7,150 nt of DNA, taken from NCBI GenBank assembly GCA_937870805.1, contig CALMZT010000885.1, positions 1 through 7,150 on the forward strand, read 5' to 3'. The notes beneath the pieces were generated by a model that searched no databases, was not told the origin of the DNA, and saw only the letters and a list, made by a program, of their open reading frames with translations. The DNA is from an uncultured Chloroflexota bacterium. Lineage in GTDB: Bacteria; Chloroflexota; Anaerolineae; Aggregatilineales; Phototrophicaceae. Both the position numbers and the translations under genes were made by a program. Below are positions 6,653-7,150 of this stretch, one piece after another (within the stretch, counting starts at the first letter, position 1; every line of letters begins with the position of its first letter).

Positions 6653-6918
6653 TTTTTTGACACCAGGTCTTTCAGCGCGTCGATGTCCAGCGCCTGCTGC
6701 GCTACGATCTTCTTCAGCCGGCTGTTTTCCGCTTCCAGTTCGCGCAGCCGCTGCAACTCGCTGGTGTCCAGACCTGCATACTTACTGCGCCAGCGATACA
6801 CGGTTTGTTCGGCAATTCCGTATTTCCGGCAGACCTCAGCGACGCTAGTGCCGCTCTCGATCTCTCGCAAGCTACGGATGATCTGTTCTTCCTTGTACCG
6901 CGTTCCTTGACTTACCAC
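6646..6918 (-). CDS. IS3-family transposase OrfA (HTH and leucine zipper)
   Basis: OrfA (90 residues) binds the IS ends. A helix-turn-helix (about 12-47, EEQIIRSLREIESGTSVAEV to TVYRWRSKY) is followed by a coiled coil (about 54-85, with ELQRLRELEAENSRLKK), used for dimerisation in this family. The start is GTG at 6918, because TAG at 6928-6930 closes the frame upstream and no ATG lies nearby; AGGA is 7 bases before it. It ends SKKW, and the Lys-Lys codons AAA AAG form the frameshift site. Unshifted, the short protein is known in relatives to repress or modulate transposition. Confidence 0.93.
   Translation of the reverse strand: MVSQGTRYKEEQIIRSLREIESGTSVAEVCRKYGIAEQTVYRWRSKYAGLDTSELQRLRELEAENSRLKKIVAQQALDIDALKDLVSKKW
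6652..6658 (-). promoter_or_regulatory. Programmed -1 frameshift slippery heptamer A-AAA-AAG
   Basis: The minus strand reads A AAA AAG in the orfA frame, the classic -1 heptamer also used in dnaX and many IS3 elements. After slipping, the next codon is GTG and then the open orfB frame. The orfA stop TAA follows two codons later (6646-6648). Confidence 0.85.
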
Positions 6919-6957
6919 GAGACTATCCTACCTATTCGATTCTATTCCGATAGTCTC
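6919..6957 (-). promoter_or_regulatory. Hairpin abutting the orfA start codon
   Basis: GAGACTATC (6949-6957, read on the minus strand) and GATAGTCTC (6919-6927) form a perfect 9-base inverted repeat with a 21-base loop. The 3' arm ends immediately before the GTG start of orfA and partly covers its AGGA site. A TAGAAT sequence (6939-6944) in the loop could be a -10 element, though no good -35 is seen. A transcript entering from outside would carry both arms; one started inside would lack the 5' arm. Confidence 0.55.
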
Positions 6958-6992
6958 ACTCCGCTTGGACCAGTTTTTGGGAGGACAGATCA
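6954..6992 (-). repeat. Right terminal inverted repeat of the IS (orfA end)
   Basis: Read on the minus strand it starts TGATCTGTCCTCC, then has GTCCAAG and GAGTGAGA in the same order as the left end, with a 3-base insertion in the A-rich part. It lies upstream of orfA. Confidence 0.85.
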
Positions 6993-7150
6993 TGTATTCA
7001 AGCTGTGGAAACGCTGAGCCGGTTATGGGAGGTATACGATGACGAGGACAGGCAAGAAATGGCTCGTCACCTGTTTGAGTATATTGTCTACAATCTTGAT
7101 CGACAGGAAATCGTAGATTTCAGGTTGAAGGCTTGGGCAGATCAGTACTT
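6993..7150 (+). pseudogene. Large serine recombinase C-terminal remnant, cut by the IS
   Basis: The plus strand is open from 6993 to the window end (52 residues), reading AVETLSRLWEVYDDEDRQEM, then ARHLFEYIVYNLDRQEIVDF, then RLKAWADQY. The pattern LW...EDRQEMARHLFEYIVY(D/N)LD...IVDFRLK.WAD matches my memory of the C-terminal end of large serine recombinases (coiled-coil/zinc-ribbon type phage-like integrases or resolvases). The N-terminal catalytic domain is absent: sequence to the left is the IS, and beyond it an unrelated SDR gene. It is therefore a truncated remnant with no start codon of its own that fits. It may continue past the window. The identity is recalled, not searched. Confidence 0.55.

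Larger units (their letters stand above)
5791..6992 (-). mobile_element. IS3-family insertion sequence (IS407-like), complete
   Basis: The element is about 1202 bp with imperfect terminal inverted repeats beginning TGACCTGCCC and TGATCTGTCC. It encodes orfA and orfB on the minus strand in overlapping frames, as is standard for the IS3 family, which moves by a copy-out circular intermediate. The OrfA ending SKKW and the terminal sequences resemble the IS407 group. The bases flanking the two ends (GTGG|G before 5791, TGTAT after 6992) do not match, so no target-site duplication is visible. Both reading frames and both ends look intact, so it may be active. Confidence 0.9.

Noticed and set aside
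5787..6996. Target-site duplication around the IS
   Set aside because: TGGG on the left and TGTA on the right do not match at 3, 4 or 5 bases.
1..7150. CRISPR arrays, tRNA or rRNA genes, toxin-antitoxin or defence islands
   Set aside because: No regularly spaced repeats, cloverleaf-like sequence, rRNA signature or recognisable defence protein was found on either strand.

Overview
The window looks like a bacterial chromosome segment of fairly high GC, in an accessory or rearranged neighbourhood. A luciferase-like oxidoreductase of the coenzyme-F420 (Rv1855c-like) type suggests an F420-using lineage such as Chloroflexota, Actinomycetota or an uncultured relative of diderm bacteria. A predicted lipoprotein and an IS3-family element fit bacteria in general. 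The species cannot be fixed from the sequence.

Layout. (1) Positions 1-2286, plus strand: the 3' part of a class I adenylate-forming CoA ligase most like the CaiC (crotonobetaine/carnitine-CoA ligase) branch. It overlaps by 8 bases a gene for a solute-binding-protein-like polypeptide that has no export signal. (2) Positions 2287-2525: a convergent intergenic gap with a strong hairpin terminator pointing leftward. (3) Positions 2526-5732, minus strand: read in transcription order, an NADP-type SDR with altered catalytic residues, a 61-residue lipoprotein, a second canonical NAD-type SDR, a 57-residue His-rich ORF that overlaps the SDR stop by ATGA, and the F420-type oxidoreductase, ending at the terminator. 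(4) Positions 5791-6992: a complete 1.2-kb IS3-family element (IS407-like) with imperfect terminal repeats, orfA/orfB, a classic A-AAA-AAG slippery site followed by a potential stimulatory stem, and a second hairpin abutting the orfA start codon. (5) Positions 6993-7150, plus strand: a coding remnant resembling the C-terminus of a large serine recombinase, cut off exactly at the IS end.

How the parts may work together. The ligase and the binding-protein-like gene form one translationally coupled unit, probably concerned with activating and sensing or binding a carboxylic acid or quaternary-amine substrate. The SDR and F420 oxidoreductase form a separate redox unit, with a possible small accessory protein between them. 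The substrates are unknown. The IS lacks a target-site duplication and joins unrelated sequences, so the junction probably arose by rearrangement. The most interesting signals are the signal-less binding protein coupled to a CoA ligase, the small coupled His-rich ORF, and the two RNA-level control structures inside the IS. I did not find convincing evidence of a wholly new multi-gene system.
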